Below are positions 1 through 7,941 of a DNA stretch of 64,000 bases, one piece after another. The notes under the pieces were generated by a model. The model was given only the letters and a program-made list of their open reading frames with translations. It had not been told where the DNA came from and ran no database searches. The stretch covers positions 2,728,001-2,792,000 of the forward strand of contig NC_008541.1 in NCBI RefSeq assembly GCF_000196235.1, in the 5' to 3' direction. The number at the start of each line of letters is the position of its first letter. Positions within the stretch are counted from its first letter, which is position 1. A program made the translations under genes and the position numbers. Source of the stretch: Arthrobacter sp. FB24 (GTDB taxonomy: Bacteria; Actinomycetota; Actinomycetes; Actinomycetales; Micrococcaceae).

Positions 1-611
1 AGGACCTTTTCCGTCCGAAAATCAAAGGCATGGCCTTCCACGCCGGCCATGCCTTCCGGGAGCAGCCGGTCGGCGGAGACCTCCATGAATTCCGTAGCCG
101 GGATCTGCACGCTCCACTCATCCAGCGGGGCCGGACCTGCGATCAGGTACGGGTGCGGGCACGCGCCGTAAGGGGCTGCTTCAACGCCAACGTTCCGGGC
201 GCGCACCGTGCTGTGCAGCCCGTCTGCCCGCAGCTCGTAGTCAACGGACACGTCAAGGCGCCCCGGATAGCCGTCGCCCGGCTCGATGCGGGTTCCAAGC
301 CGGACAGAAGACGCAGTGTGTTCAAGCAGTTCCCATACCGCCCCGAACACCAGCCCGTGCAGGGCAGTCCCGCGCTGCTCCTCGTTGACCACTGCCTGAT
401 AGTCCTTGCCCTCGAAGCTGTACCGGCCGCCAGCCAGGCGGTTCGGCCACGGTGCACAAATGACGCCGCGGTAGTCCGGAATTTCGCCGTCGGCAGCGAA
501 GCCGACCACCAGGTCGCGGCCCTCATGCCGCAGCTCACGGAGGGCTCCTCCACGCGTCGTGGCGACAGCCGTGTAGGGGCCGAAACTGATCTCATGTTCG
601 GTGCGGGTCAT
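1..611 (-). CDS. Aldose 1-epimerase family protein (C-terminus cut by window edge)
   Basis: The minus-strand frame starts at ATG 611 and stays open to the window edge, so about 203 N-terminal residues are visible of a family usually near 300. It shows WPNR at residues 55-58, an HG pair at 85-86 and HPY at 153-155, which match the sugar-binding motifs of galactose mutarotase/YeaD-like epimerases. These enzymes interconvert alpha and beta anomers of aldohexoses or hexose phosphates in the cytoplasm. The substrate cannot be told from this fragment. A LacI-type operator overlaps its promoter, which suggests control by sugar availability. Confidence 0.85.
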   Translation of the reverse strand, partial: MTRTEHEISFGPYTAVATTRGGALRELRHEGRDLVVGFAADGEIPDYRGVICAPWPNRLAGGRYSFEGKDYQAVVNEEQRGTALHGLVFGAVWELLEHTASSVRLGTRIEPGDGYPGRLDVSVDYELRADGLHSTVRARNVGVEAAPYGACPHPYLIAGPAPLDEWSVQIPATEFMEVSADRLLPEGMAGVEGHAFDFRTEKV

Positions 612-639
612 GGTTGTCCAATGCTGCCGGGAATATATG

Positions 640-653
640 TGTTAGCGCTCACT
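640..653 (-). promoter_or_regulatory. Candidate LacI-family operator
   Basis: The minus strand reads AGTGAGCGCTAACA, a near-palindrome around a central CG that is typical of LacI-family operators in actinobacteria. It lies directly downstream of a -10 box, over the expected transcription start of the aldose epimerase gene. That position fits repression. The regulator is not in the window. Confidence 0.5.
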
Positions 654-659
654 ATTCTA
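654..659 (-). promoter_or_regulatory. -10 box for the aldose epimerase gene
   Basis: TAGAAT on the minus strand matches TATAAT at five of six positions and lies about 43 bases upstream of ATG 611. I see no convincing -35 hexamer. Confidence 0.45.
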
Positions 660-816
660 GTCCACCGGCGACTCGTCCACGGTGATCACTCGCGCGTCAG
701 TCCTATTTCCTGGGGACCCTTGATCATGGACATGGGCTTCCTCCTCCGGATCACCTCGCGTGGTCCAAATCCAGGACTCCGCGGGAGCGGTTCGTAAGCA
801 CATGCAGGCACGCCAG

Positions 817-822
817 TAGAGT
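817..822 (+). promoter_or_regulatory. -10 box, near-leaderless alkD-like gene
   Basis: TAGAGT ends seven bases before ATG 830, so the predicted transcript would begin at about 829. This favours ATG 830 over the in-frame GTG 821, since no Shine-Dalgarno sequence is visible. Confidence 0.4.
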
Positions 823-829
823 GGCCACC

Positions 830-1516
830 ATGGCCAACGAGGAACTGATCGCCGGGGTCCGCGCCGGGCTGAGGGCGGCGGCGGATCCGTTACGGGCCGT
901 GGGAAGCCAGTCGTACATGAAATCGGACATGCCGACGCTGGGAGTCAGGGTTCCCGAGGTCCGCAAGATCACGACTGGCGCCGCCGCGCAGTGGCCCTGC
1001 CGGTCGTTCGAGGAGCTGCGCGACACTGTCCTGGAACTCTGGCGTACAGCCGTCTTCCGTGAAGAGCGTTACGCCGCCATTGACCTGACGGGTGCGAGGC
1101 CGGCCAGAGGCAGGCTGGAGATGCTTCCGGTGTACGAGGAGATCATCCGGACCGGTGCATGGTGGGATCTTGTGGACGGAGTGGCACACCGGATCTGCGA
1201 TCTGCTGCAGGCACACCGTCCGGAGCTCGATCGGGTGCTCCGCTCCTGGAGCAGCGATCCTGACATGTGGGTTCGCAGGGCTGCCATCACGGCACAGCTC
1301 GGGGCAAAATCCGCCACAGATCCCGTACTGCTCGCCTCGGTCATCGAGCCCAATCTGGCCGACCGGGAGTTCTTTATCCGCAAAGCGATTGGCTGGGCCT
1401 TGCGCGAGTACGCAAAGACCGATGCCGACTGGGTCCGGCAGTTTGTGGCCCGGCACGAGACCGGGCTCAGCCCGCTCTCCCGCCGCGAGGCCCTCCGGAA
1501 CCTACCGGCTAGATGA
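830..1516 (+). CDS. AlkD-type DNA alkylation repair glycosylase
   Basis: The 228-residue protein is all helical in character, as in the HEAT-like-repeat AlkD family, which excises positively charged alkylated bases such as 3-methyladenine and 7-methylguanine. WWDLVD at about 111-116 and WVRR at about 147-150 match the region of AlkD's catalytic Trp/Asp and DNA-binding Arg. ATG 830 is chosen from the upstream TAGAGT box; GTG 821 is the alternative. Its 3' end overlaps the convergent mannosyltransferase gene by 8 bp. Confidence 0.85.
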   Translation: MANEELIAGVRAGLRAAADPLRAVGSQSYMKSDMPTLGVRVPEVRKITTGAAAQWPCRSFEELRDTVLELWRTAVFREERYAAIDLTGARPARGRLEMLPVYEEIIRTGAWWDLVDGVAHRICDLLQAHRPELDRVLRSWSSDPDMWVRRAAITAQLGAKSATDPVLLASVIEPNLADREFFIRKAIGWALREYAKTDADWVRQFVARHETGLSPLSRREALRNLPAR

Positions 1517-3065
1517 CCGGGCGGGTGGTTACCGGTTCGTCGGGTTTGCTGAACAGCTGCTTGGTCTTGGGATCGAGGAAGATCAGGTACAGCGCGAACA
1601 TCAGCGCGATGATGGCCGCCGCGTTGCGCGCCAAGGCCAGGGGCAGCCCCAGGTCCTCCGTCTGCAGGTACGGGAAGACTTCCAGCTGGTCGGAGATGGC
1701 GTAGACCATAAAGAAAGACACGATGAAGTAGAGGGCCTTCACCTGCCAGTCATCCCGGATGCCCGTCACGGCGAACAGCGGGATAAGCCACACGACATAC
1801 CAGGACTGGATCATGGGCGCCAGCAGGACCACTGCCGCGAACCCCAAAGTGAGCCGGCGCATCAGGCGGTCGTGGTCGCCGCGGAAGATCTGCCAGGCGA
1901 CAATTCCGACGGCGAGCAGCTTGCCGGCGTCGTAAACCCATTTGGCCAGGCCCCAGCCGTCCAGGCCGAAGGCGTTGGAGATGGAGGCCACCACAAGTCC
2001 CAGCAGGCCCACCGGCGCGTACCAGATCCATATGCTGCCGGGGGCGGAGAGTCCGTTCACCCAGCCGAAGCCAAAGCCGTTCACCATGCTCATCAGGTAC
2101 AGGATGGCCAGGCTGATACCGGCAGTGAGCCCCCAGAAGACGAACTTCCGCGGCCAGCCGGCGTTCTTGCCGGCCCACAGGAGTCCGATGAACGGCAGGA
2201 AGACGATGGTGATCGGCTTGACGGAAATGGATAGCGTCACGAGGACCAGGCCGAAAAGAACGCGCCGGGTGGCGCAGTAGTAGAGCCCGGCCAGCGCCAG
2301 TCCGATCATGAGCGCATCGTTGTGGACACTGGCGATGAAGTTGGTGAGGAACAGCGGGTTGGCTGCCGTCAGCCACAGCGCGCGGTGCGGATTGACGCCG
2401 TGCAGCTCTGCCAGCTTGGGGACATACACGATGCACAGAACCACGCCGACCAGGGCGGCGACGCGGAACAGCATAATGCTGGCCTCAGGCTGCACGTTGG
2501 TGGACCACACCACCAGCTGTTCGATCCAGAGAAACAGCTGGCCGTAGGGAACGGGCGCTTCGGTCCACATCTTGTCGGCACCGAGCTGGAAGTAGTTTGA
2601 CAGCGCCGAGATCCCGTTTTCGTAAGGGTTGAAGCCTTCCACCATCAGGCGGCCCTGCCCGATGTAGGCGTACACGTCCCTGCTGAAGAGCGGCACGGAA
2701 AACATCATGGGCAGCCCCCACAGTGCCACAGCCTGCAGCGTGGCCCTACGGGCGCCTGCACCCCAGACCCGGACCCGCTGCCCAAGGCGAAGCCAGGCGC
2801 GCACCAGGAGCATGCCGCCGACGGCCAGCAGCACGATGGAGAGCGCCACCCCTACCGCTTCCGTGCGCATCCAGATGAACAGCGGCAGGCGGCGAAGCTC
2901 GGAAACAGGCGCGAGCCAGCCCACACCCAGCGACCCGATCGCCATGAACATCGACCCGGCGAACCCCGAGAGGAGCGGCGAGAGCGCGTTGTCCACTTCC
3001 GCAGTGGCCGGCTCCGGTGACCTGCCGGCAGCCACTTTTCCCGCCGCAGGCACACGCGCCGTCAT
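1509..3065 (-). CDS. MptB-like polyprenol-phosphomannose-dependent mannosyltransferase
   Basis: A protein of about 518 residues with roughly 12 or more hydrophobic segments. The segment SRDVYAYIGQGRLMVEG followed by NPYENG is characteristic of the actinobacterial alpha-1,6-mannosyltransferase MptB/MptA (GT-C) group, which elongates the mannan core of lipomannan-type glycolipids from polyprenyl-phosphomannose outside the membrane. The acidic pair typical of GT-C enzymes is plausibly in RDVYAY. ATG 3065 is chosen; an in-frame TTG at 3080 adds five residues and cannot be excluded. No partner glycosyltransferase is adjacent, so the acceptor is unknown. Confidence 0.75.
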   Translation of the reverse strand: MTARVPAAGKVAAGRSPEPATAEVDNALSPLLSGFAGSMFMAIGSLGVGWLAPVSELRRLPLFIWMRTEAVGVALSIVLLAVGGMLLVRAWLRLGQRVRVWGAGARRATLQAVALWGLPMMFSVPLFSRDVYAYIGQGRLMVEGFNPYENGISALSNYFQLGADKMWTEAPVPYGQLFLWIEQLVVWSTNVQPEASIMLFRVAALVGVVLCIVYVPKLAELHGVNPHRALWLTAANPLFLTNFIASVHNDALMIGLALAGLYYCATRRVLFGLVLVTLSISVKPITIVFLPFIGLLWAGKNAGWPRKFVFWGLTAGISLAILYLMSMVNGFGFGWVNGLSAPGSIWIWYAPVGLLGLVVASISNAFGLDGWGLAKWVYDAGKLLAVGIVAWQIFRGDHDRLMRRLTLGFAAVVLLAPMIQSWYVVWLIPLFAVTGIRDDWQVKALYFIVSFFMVYAISDQLEVFPYLQTEDLGLPLALARNAAAIIALMFALYLIFLDPKTKQLFSKPDEPVTTRPVI

Positions 3066-3210
3066 CTCAGGATCGTCCAATCTGTTGTGGGGCGTTTTTC
3101 ACCCGGTGATAGCCGGGCAAACCGGCGGGGGTGGGGCCGCGGCAATGAAAAAGAGGCACCGCCACGTATCCGAAATCCTAGCATCGGACAGCTCCGTGGC
3201 AGCTGAACGG

Positions 3211-3216
3211 TAGGCT
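3211..3216 (+). promoter_or_regulatory. -10 box of leaderless orn promoter
   Basis: TAGGCT ends exactly six bases before GTG 3223, so transcription would begin on the start codon. There is no Shine-Dalgarno sequence. Confidence 0.5.
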
Positions 3217-3222
3217 GGTTGG

Positions 3223-3858
3223 GTGCCTATTACTAACGAACGCATTGTCTGGATCGACTGCGAGATGACCGGCCTGGACATCAAGAACGACGCCCTCATC
3301 GAGGTGGCCGCCCTGGTGACGGACTCCGAACTCAACATCCTCGGTGACGGCGTCGACGTCGTCATCCGTCCGGACGACGCCGCGCTGGCCCAGATGAACG
3401 ATTTCGTCCGCGACATGCATACGCGCTCCGGGCTGCTCGACGAGCTTCCCCACGGCAAGACCATGGCTGAGGCCGAAGCAGTGATCATGGAATACATCGC
3501 AAAGTGGGTTCCCGATCCCCGCAAGGCTCCGCTGGGAGGCAATTCCGTAGGCACCGACCGTGTCTTCCTCGCCCGGGACATGCCCGCGGTGGTGGAGCAC
3601 CTGCACTACCGGGTGATAGACGTCAGCACCATCAAGGAACTCTCCCGCCGCTGGTTCGCCCGGGCGTACTTCCAGGCTCCGGCCAAGCACGGCGGGCACC
3701 GCGCGCTCGGGGATATCAAGGATTCCATTGATGAGCTGCGCTACTACCGGGAGGCAATCTTCGTCCCCGCCCCGGGGCCGGACAGTGCCACAGCCCAGCG
3801 GATTTCCAAGTCGGTCATGGCCTCCGCCGAGCCCCTGTCGGAACCCTCGGAAAAGTAA
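3223..3858 (+). CDS. orn: Oligoribonuclease
   Basis: A 3'-5' exoribonuclease of the DEDDh family that degrades two- to five-nucleotide RNAs, including pGpG from cyclic-di-GMP turnover. DCEMTG at residues 12-17 gives the first D and E, and the C-terminal HRALGDIKDSIDELRYY segment gives the catalytic H and final D. At 211 residues it is slightly longer than E. coli Orn, with an extra C-terminal tail of about 25 residues. The GTG start is supported by the leaderless-type -10 box just upstream. The gene stands alone, ahead of tRNA-His. Confidence 0.97.
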   Translation: MPITNERIVWIDCEMTGLDIKNDALIEVAALVTDSELNILGDGVDVVIRPDDAALAQMNDFVRDMHTRSGLLDELPHGKTMAEAEAVIMEYIAKWVPDPRKAPLGGNSVGTDRVFLARDMPAVVEHLHYRVIDVSTIKELSRRWFARAYFQAPAKHGGHRALGDIKDSIDELRYYREAIFVPAPGPDSATAQRISKSVMASAEPLSEPSEK

Positions 3859-3987
3859 TCTGCGCCACGTTTGAGGGAAATTTCCTCGAAACCGGCAAAA
3901 GTGGCGAAAACAGCCCCGCGGAGCAGGTAAGCTATATGACGTTGCCTTCCAAGACAGCCGGCTAGCCGGATTGTCCGCAGGGCACAT

Positions 3988-4061
3988 GGTGGGCTTAGCT
4001 CAGTTGGCAGAGCGCCTGGTTGTGGTCCAGGAGGTCGCGGGTTCAACCCCCGTAGCTCACC
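3988..4061 (+). tRNA. tRNA-His (GTG)
   Basis: A cloverleaf with acceptor arms GTGGGCT (3989-3995) and AGCTCAC (4054-4060), D-arm TTAGCTCAGTTGG, anticodon loop TTGTGGT with anticodon GTG, and T-loop GTTCAAC. Position 3988 is the histidine-specific G-1, pairing with discriminator C 4061. CCA is not encoded. A TAAGCT box at 3928-3933 may be its -10 element. Confidence 0.97.
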
Positions 4062-4096
4062 CTCACAGGATGGTATTGCCGCCGTCCAGCAAGGAG

Positions 4097-4126
4097 GCCG
4101 CACCGGATATCCGGTGCGGCCTTTTG
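4097..4126 (+). terminator. Intrinsic terminator after tRNA-His
   Basis: A perfect 10-bp stem, GCCGCACCGG (4097-4106) with CCGGTGCGGC (4111-4120), has an ATAT loop and is followed by CTTTTGTGTTT. It separates the tRNA from def. Confidence 0.85.
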
Positions 4127-4161
4127 TGTTTCACCGCACTGCATCAAAGGAACCGCCTGAC

Positions 4162-4734
4162 ATGACCGTTCTGCCGATCACTATCTGGGGCGAGCCGGTT
4201 CTCCACCGCCGGGCCGCCGAAGTGGAAGTCTTCGACGACGAACTCCGCACCCTCATCGCCGACATGTTCGAAACGAACGACGCCGCCAACGGCGTCGGCC
4301 TGGCAGCCCCCCAGGTGGGCGTGGGCAAACGCCTCTTCGTCTACAAGTTCGCCAACGACGACGGCGTGCCCCCCGCGGGGGTCGTGGTGAACCCCGTCCT
4401 GACGCTGTCCAAGGTCTCCGGCGCACTCCCGGACCCGGACGAGGAAGTGGAGGGCTGCCTGTCGTTCCCCGGCGGCCAGTACCCGCTCAAGCGCGCGGAG
4501 TGGGCGCGGGTGCAGGGATTCGACGGGGACGGGAACCCGGTGGACTTTGAGGCGACGGAATGGTTCGCCCGGATCATCCAGCATGAGTACGACCACCTGG
4601 ACGGCAAGCTCTACGTGAACCGGCTGATGGACCGCTACGCCCGGAAAGCCATGAAGCAGGCCAAACGGAGCGGCTGGGGGGTTCCCGGTTTGACGTGGAT
4701 GCCCGGCGTCGACCCCGACCCGTTCGGTCACTAA
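4162..4734 (+). CDS. def: Peptide deformylase
   Basis: Removes the formyl group from N-formylmethionine of nascent proteins. The 190-residue protein carries all three family motifs: GVGLAAPQ (44-51), EGCLS with the metal-binding Cys at 99, and HEYDH (141-145) with the two metal-binding His residues and the catalytic Glu. ATG 4162 is preceded by an AAAGGA-like ribosome site. The C-terminal tail (KQAKRSGWGVPGLTWMPG) is typical of actinobacterial deformylases. The gene is single and lies between the tRNA-His terminator and a convergent nuclease gene. Confidence 0.97.
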   Translation: MTVLPITIWGEPVLHRRAAEVEVFDDELRTLIADMFETNDAANGVGLAAPQVGVGKRLFVYKFANDDGVPPAGVVVNPVLTLSKVSGALPDPDEEVEGCLSFPGGQYPLKRAEWARVQGFDGDGNPVDFEATEWFARIIQHEYDHLDGKLYVNRLMDRYARKAMKQAKRSGWGVPGLTWMPGVDPDPFGH

Positions 4735-4755
4735 CCCGCAGCGCTGCTTGCTGCC

Positions 4756-5553
4756 CTACCGCGGCATAACAGTCTGCTGCTGCGGACATGAGTCGAGGAC
4801 CCGCTTCATGGCGTCCTTCTCCGGCTGGGTCACCCACAGCCCGTAAGCAGCTTTGACGGAGATCTGGCGGGCCACGTAGTGGCACCTGAAGGTCTTGTTC
4901 TTCGGCAGCCAGCTGGCTGCATCGGAAGCGCTTTTTTCCTGGTTGGCCGGACCGTCCGCGGCCACGAGGTTGAGCGGATCGTTGGCCAGGCTTTGGCGTT
5001 GTTGCGGCGTGAGCTGCTGGGCGCCTTTCTGCCAGGCGTCCCCGAGCGCCACGACATGGTCGATCTGGACGGCCTTGCTGCTCTCCGCTCCCCGTGTGAA
5101 TGTGACCACCGCGCCTGTGTACGGCTCGTGGAATTCACCGCCCGCCACCCGGCATCGGGAGCCCTCCGTGAACTGTACGCCGGCCAGGTCCCGCCGCAGG
5201 ATGTCATTGCGGGTGTCGCAGCCGTTGCGGTCCACGTCCAGCCAGGCCTGGCCGAATGCCGTGCGCTCGTAACTGTCGTCGGCGGCCCGGCCCTTCACCG
5301 CGAGTGCCTCCAGCGCCTCCGCGGCACTGCCCGCGGGCACCGGCCGCACCGAAGGAACGGCTTTCATCCACGCAGTATCCAGCACGGGTGCTTCGCTCGG
5401 GCCGGTGACAGACGGCTCTGCCACGGCGAACTGGCCCGCGGTGAAAAACCAGCACGCGCCGGAAACCAGTCCCACGGACAGCACGATCAGTACAGCCCAC
5501 GCCTGGCGGGAGCGGCGCCGGGCACGGCGGTATGCCGCCCAGCTGATGGTCAC
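4756..5553 (-). CDS. Secreted HNH-type nuclease family protein (DUF1524)
   Basis: The 265-residue protein has a basic N-terminus and one hydrophobic segment at about 19-37, so it is predicted to be membrane-anchored or exported. The C-terminal half has the features of the DUF1524/GmrSD-type HNH domain as seen in extracytoplasmic actinobacterial proteins: DVDRNGCDTRNDIL near 106-119, IDHVVALGDAWQKGA at 164-178 with the HNH histidine, and NDPLNLVAADGPANQEKS near 191-208. Substrate and role are unknown. Lone exported members of this family are often annotated as nucleases without biochemical proof. The start is a GTG with only a weak ribosome site. Confidence 0.75.
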   Translation of the reverse strand: MTISWAAYRRARRRSRQAWAVLIVLSVGLVSGACWFFTAGQFAVAEPSVTGPSEAPVLDTAWMKAVPSVRPVPAGSAAEALEALAVKGRAADDSYERTAFGQAWLDVDRNGCDTRNDILRRDLAGVQFTEGSRCRVAGGEFHEPYTGAVVTFTRGAESSKAVQIDHVVALGDAWQKGAQQLTPQQRQSLANDPLNLVAADGPANQEKSASDAASWLPKNKTFRCHYVARQISVKAAYGLWVTQPEKDAMKRVLDSCPQQQTVMPR

Positions 5554-5645
5554 GGTTGCCCTGCCCGGAGAGAATTCCTACCCACCGGACGAGCCTAGGG
5601 CAGGCCACCGACAACGTGGCCGCTATCCACAGTGTGGAGGAGGGG

Positions 5646-5855
5646 TTACTGCTCCTTCAACACTCGTTTGAGGTCGTTGGCGGCAAGGTCGAGCAGCTCC
5701 TCAAGCTGTTTGATCCTGCTGTCGGGAATCTCTCCCGCGGCATGCGCCACTCGCGCCTGGTCCAGGAGGCGGGTGGCTTCCTTATGGTTCTTCCGCGCTA
5801 CGTCGAGGGCGTGTTCGAGGGTGGTTTCATGTTCGAGAGTCGATTCGTGTTCCAT
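5646..5855 (-). CDS. Small hypothetical helical protein
   Basis: A 69-residue, highly charged protein predicted almost wholly helical (repeated ALDVARKNHKEA- and KQLEELLDLAAN-like stretches), possibly a short coiled coil. There is no signal peptide or membrane segment, and I do not recognise a family. A CAAAAT box ends exactly six bases before ATG 5855, consistent with a leaderless start. The gene has its own slot between the gap terminator and the DUF1524 gene, with nothing opposing it. It could still be a chance frame. Confidence 0.5.
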   Translation of the reverse strand: MEHESTLEHETTLEHALDVARKNHKEATRLLDQARVAHAAGEIPDSRIKQLEELLDLAANDLKRVLKEQ

Positions 5856-5872
5856 GACTCCATTTTGGGTCC

Positions 5873-5908
5873 GTTTCCCGGCCGATGCCAGAGCATCGGC
5901 CGGGAAAC
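5873..5908 (-). terminator. Strong hairpin downstream of gap
   Basis: A perfect 16-bp inverted repeat, GTTTCCCGGCCGATGC (5873-5888) and its complement (5893-5908), with a 4-base loop. It lies 25 bases past the gap stop codon. There is no clear U-run, as is common for actinobacterial terminators. Confidence 0.75.
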
Positions 5909-5932
5909 ATCAGACCCGGACCCGCCCGGAAA

Positions 5933-7411
5933 CTAGACCGCGATCGCTGCCAATGCGGCGGCCGGCTCCTTGACGGGGAACGACGGCGGGTTGACGCCGG
6001 CCATTTCCTCCATCACGCGGACTACCTGGCAGCTGTAGCCGAACTCGTTGTCGTACCAGACGTAGAGGACAAGGTTCTTGTCGTTGGAGATGGTGGCCAG
6101 GCCGTCGACAATGCCCGCGCGGCGCGAGCCGACGAAGTCGGTGGAAACAACCTCGGGTGAGTCGATGTAGTCGATCTGCTTGCGCAGCTCGGAATGCAGG
6201 GACATCTGCCGCAGGTAGTCGTTGACCTCGTCCTTGGTGGTGCCGCGTTCCAGGCTTAGGTTCAGGATGGCCAGCGACACATCCGGGGTGGGAACGCGGA
6301 TGGAGCTGCCGGTGAGCTTGCCCAGCAACTCGGGCAGTGCCTTGGCGACGGCTTTGGCGGCACCGGTCTCGGTGATCACCATGTTCAGCGCGGCGGAGCG
6401 TCCGCGGCGGTCGCCCTTGTGGAAGTTGTCGATCAGGTTCTGGTCGTTGGTGAAGGAGTGCACCGTCTCGACGTGTCCGTGGACTACGCCGAACTTGTCG
6501 TTGATGGCCTTCAGGACCGGAGTGATGGCGTTGGTGGTGCAGGACGCGGCCGTCACGATCTTGTCCGAGTCAAGGATGGTGCCGTGATTGATGCCGTGGA
6601 CGATGTTCTTCAGCTCGCCCTTGCCCGGCGCCGTGAGCAGGACGCGGGAAACGCCCTTGCTCAGGAGGTGCTGGGACAGGCCTTCGGCGTCGCGCCAGCG
6701 TCCCGTGTTATCCACGACGAGGGCGTCCTTGATGCCGTAGGCCGTGTAGTCCACGGTTGAGGGGTTGTCCGAGTAGATGACCTGGACCTGAACGCCGTTG
6801 GCAGTGATGGTGTTGCTGTCGGTGTCCACCTTGATGGTGCCCTCGAACGATCCGTGTACGGAGTCGCGGCGCAGCAGGCTGGCGCGCTTAGCGAGGTCGT
6901 TGTCCGAGCCGCGCCGGACCACGATGGCCCGGAGACGGAGGCCGTGGCCGCCGCCGGCCTTTTCAATGAGGAGGCGCGCGAGCAGGCGGCCGATGCGGCC
7001 GAAGCCATAGAGCACGACGTCGGTGCTGGTGCGGTCGTCGCCGCCGCGCTTCCCGACGATGTCGGCGAGTTCGGCGCGCAGGAATTCATCCAGGCTTGCA
7101 CCGTTGGCCTCGGTCTTGAACTTCTGGTTCAGGCGGGCAATATCGATTGCCGCAGCACCCAGGTCCAGCCCGGCGAGGGCATCCAGCAGCGGGGCCGTCT
7201 CTTCCAGGAGCAGCTCGTCCTTGCTCATCCGTCGCGCAAAGCGGTGCGCCTTCAGGATGTTCATGGTGGATTTGTTGATCAGGCTGCGGCCGTGGATGGA
7301 GGTCACCACGTTGTTCTCGCGGTACAGCCGGCCGATGACCGGGATCATGGCCTCGGCTAGCGCCTCACGGCCCATCCACGTATCAAGACAAGAATCTGAC
7401 GTCTGGCTCAC
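5933..7411 (-). CDS. gap: Glyceraldehyde-3-phosphate dehydrogenase, long (GapB-like) form
   Basis: The 492-residue protein has an N-terminal extension of about 130 residues before the usual GAPDH fold. The Rossmann motif YGFGRIGR is at 135-142 and the catalytic AASCTTNAITP has Cys291. Length and extension match the second GAPDH of corynebacteria (about 480 residues), which favours the gluconeogenic direction; that direction here is inference. It interconverts glyceraldehyde-3-phosphate and 1,3-bisphosphoglycerate with NAD(P). The start at 7411 has an AAGGAAGG ribosome site. It is not linked to pgk or tpi, and a terminator-like hairpin sits in its leader. Confidence 0.93.
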   Translation of the reverse strand: MSQTSDSCLDTWMGREALAEAMIPVIGRLYRENNVVTSIHGRSLINKSTMNILKAHRFARRMSKDELLLEETAPLLDALAGLDLGAAAIDIARLNQKFKTEANGASLDEFLRAELADIVGKRGGDDRTSTDVVLYGFGRIGRLLARLLIEKAGGGHGLRLRAIVVRRGSDNDLAKRASLLRRDSVHGSFEGTIKVDTDSNTITANGVQVQVIYSDNPSTVDYTAYGIKDALVVDNTGRWRDAEGLSQHLLSKGVSRVLLTAPGKGELKNIVHGINHGTILDSDKIVTAASCTTNAITPVLKAINDKFGVVHGHVETVHSFTNDQNLIDNFHKGDRRGRSAALNMVITETGAAKAVAKALPELLGKLTGSSIRVPTPDVSLAILNLSLERGTTKDEVNDYLRQMSLHSELRKQIDYIDSPEVVSTDFVGSRRAGIVDGLATISNDKNLVLYVWYDNEFGYSCQVVRVMEEMAGVNPPSFPVKEPAAALAAIAV

Positions 7412-7531
7412 AGAACTACCTTCCTTGGGTCAACCACATACGTCCTCGTATGCGGATGTCGGCCACCGGGGGTATTCCGGGGCACAGGCATCGGCGGGGA
7501 TTCGGTCCACCCCGGACACCTTGGAGAAGCG

Positions 7532-7570
7532 CAAAGAAAAACCGCCGGCTGCGAACGCAGACCCGACGGC
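7532..7570 (-). terminator. Terminator-like hairpin in the gap leader
   Basis: On the minus strand, CTGCG-TT-CGCAG is extended by CC/GG and CCG/CGG pairs to a stem of about 12 bp with two bulges, followed at once by TTTTTCTTTG. It lies between a TAGAAT box (7593-7598) and the gap start codon, about 120 bases upstream of gap. It could be an attenuator or the end of a short leader RNA. Confidence 0.5.
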
Positions 7571-7670
7571 AGAACTTCTACGTTCGCTATCCATTCTAGG
7601 GCGGCGGCGGCTTCTCCCGCGCCCGGAAAAGCGTGAAGTCACTCACACGCCGGAGCGCACTCCCTTGACA

Positions 7671-7676
7671 TAGGAT
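7671..7676 (+). promoter_or_regulatory. -10 box of leaderless small membrane protein gene
   Basis: TAGGAT ends exactly six bases before ATG 7683, predicting a leaderless transcript. TTGACA lies immediately upstream but too close to be a -35 element. Confidence 0.45.
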
Positions 7677-7682
7677 GTCCGA

Positions 7683-7835
7683 ATGGGACTCATCATTGCA
7701 CTTCTTGTCATTTGGCTCATTCTCTCCATCCTGGGCTTCGTCGTGAAAGGCCTGCTGTGGCTGGCCGTCATCGGCCTCATCCTGTTCGTCGCTACGGCGG
7801 CCTGGGGCTGGGTGAAGCGGAAGGCCAAGGCCTGA
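7683..7835 (+). CDS. 50-residue membrane protein
   Basis: A 50-residue protein, about 40 of its residues hydrophobic, forming one long or two short membrane segments and ending in a basic KRKAKA tail that should stay in the cytoplasm. The function is not recognisable. Support for its reality comes from the precisely placed leaderless -10 box, typical high-GC codon use and its isolated position between gap and rnpB. Confidence 0.65.
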   Translation: MGLIIALLVIWLILSILGFVVKGLLWLAVIGLILFVATAAWGWVKRKAKA

Positions 7836-7941
7836 ACTGAAACCCGGTCTCTACCGGCGGGGGCTGGCACCACACGGTGCCGGCCCCTTTCGTTTGCACG
7901 TACGGTTGCCGGCGCCCTGCCACGGGCCCCACGGTGGTGGT

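Noticed and set aside
1092..2234. 380-residue plus-strand frame crossing from alkD into mptB
   Set aside because: Out of frame in one gene and antisense to the other; low complexity, rich in Gln, Asp and His.
7430..7642. 70-residue minus-strand frame upstream of gap as a leader peptide gene
   Set aside because: No ribosome site, no family features, and it spans the terminator-like hairpin and the -10 box; left as non-coding leader.
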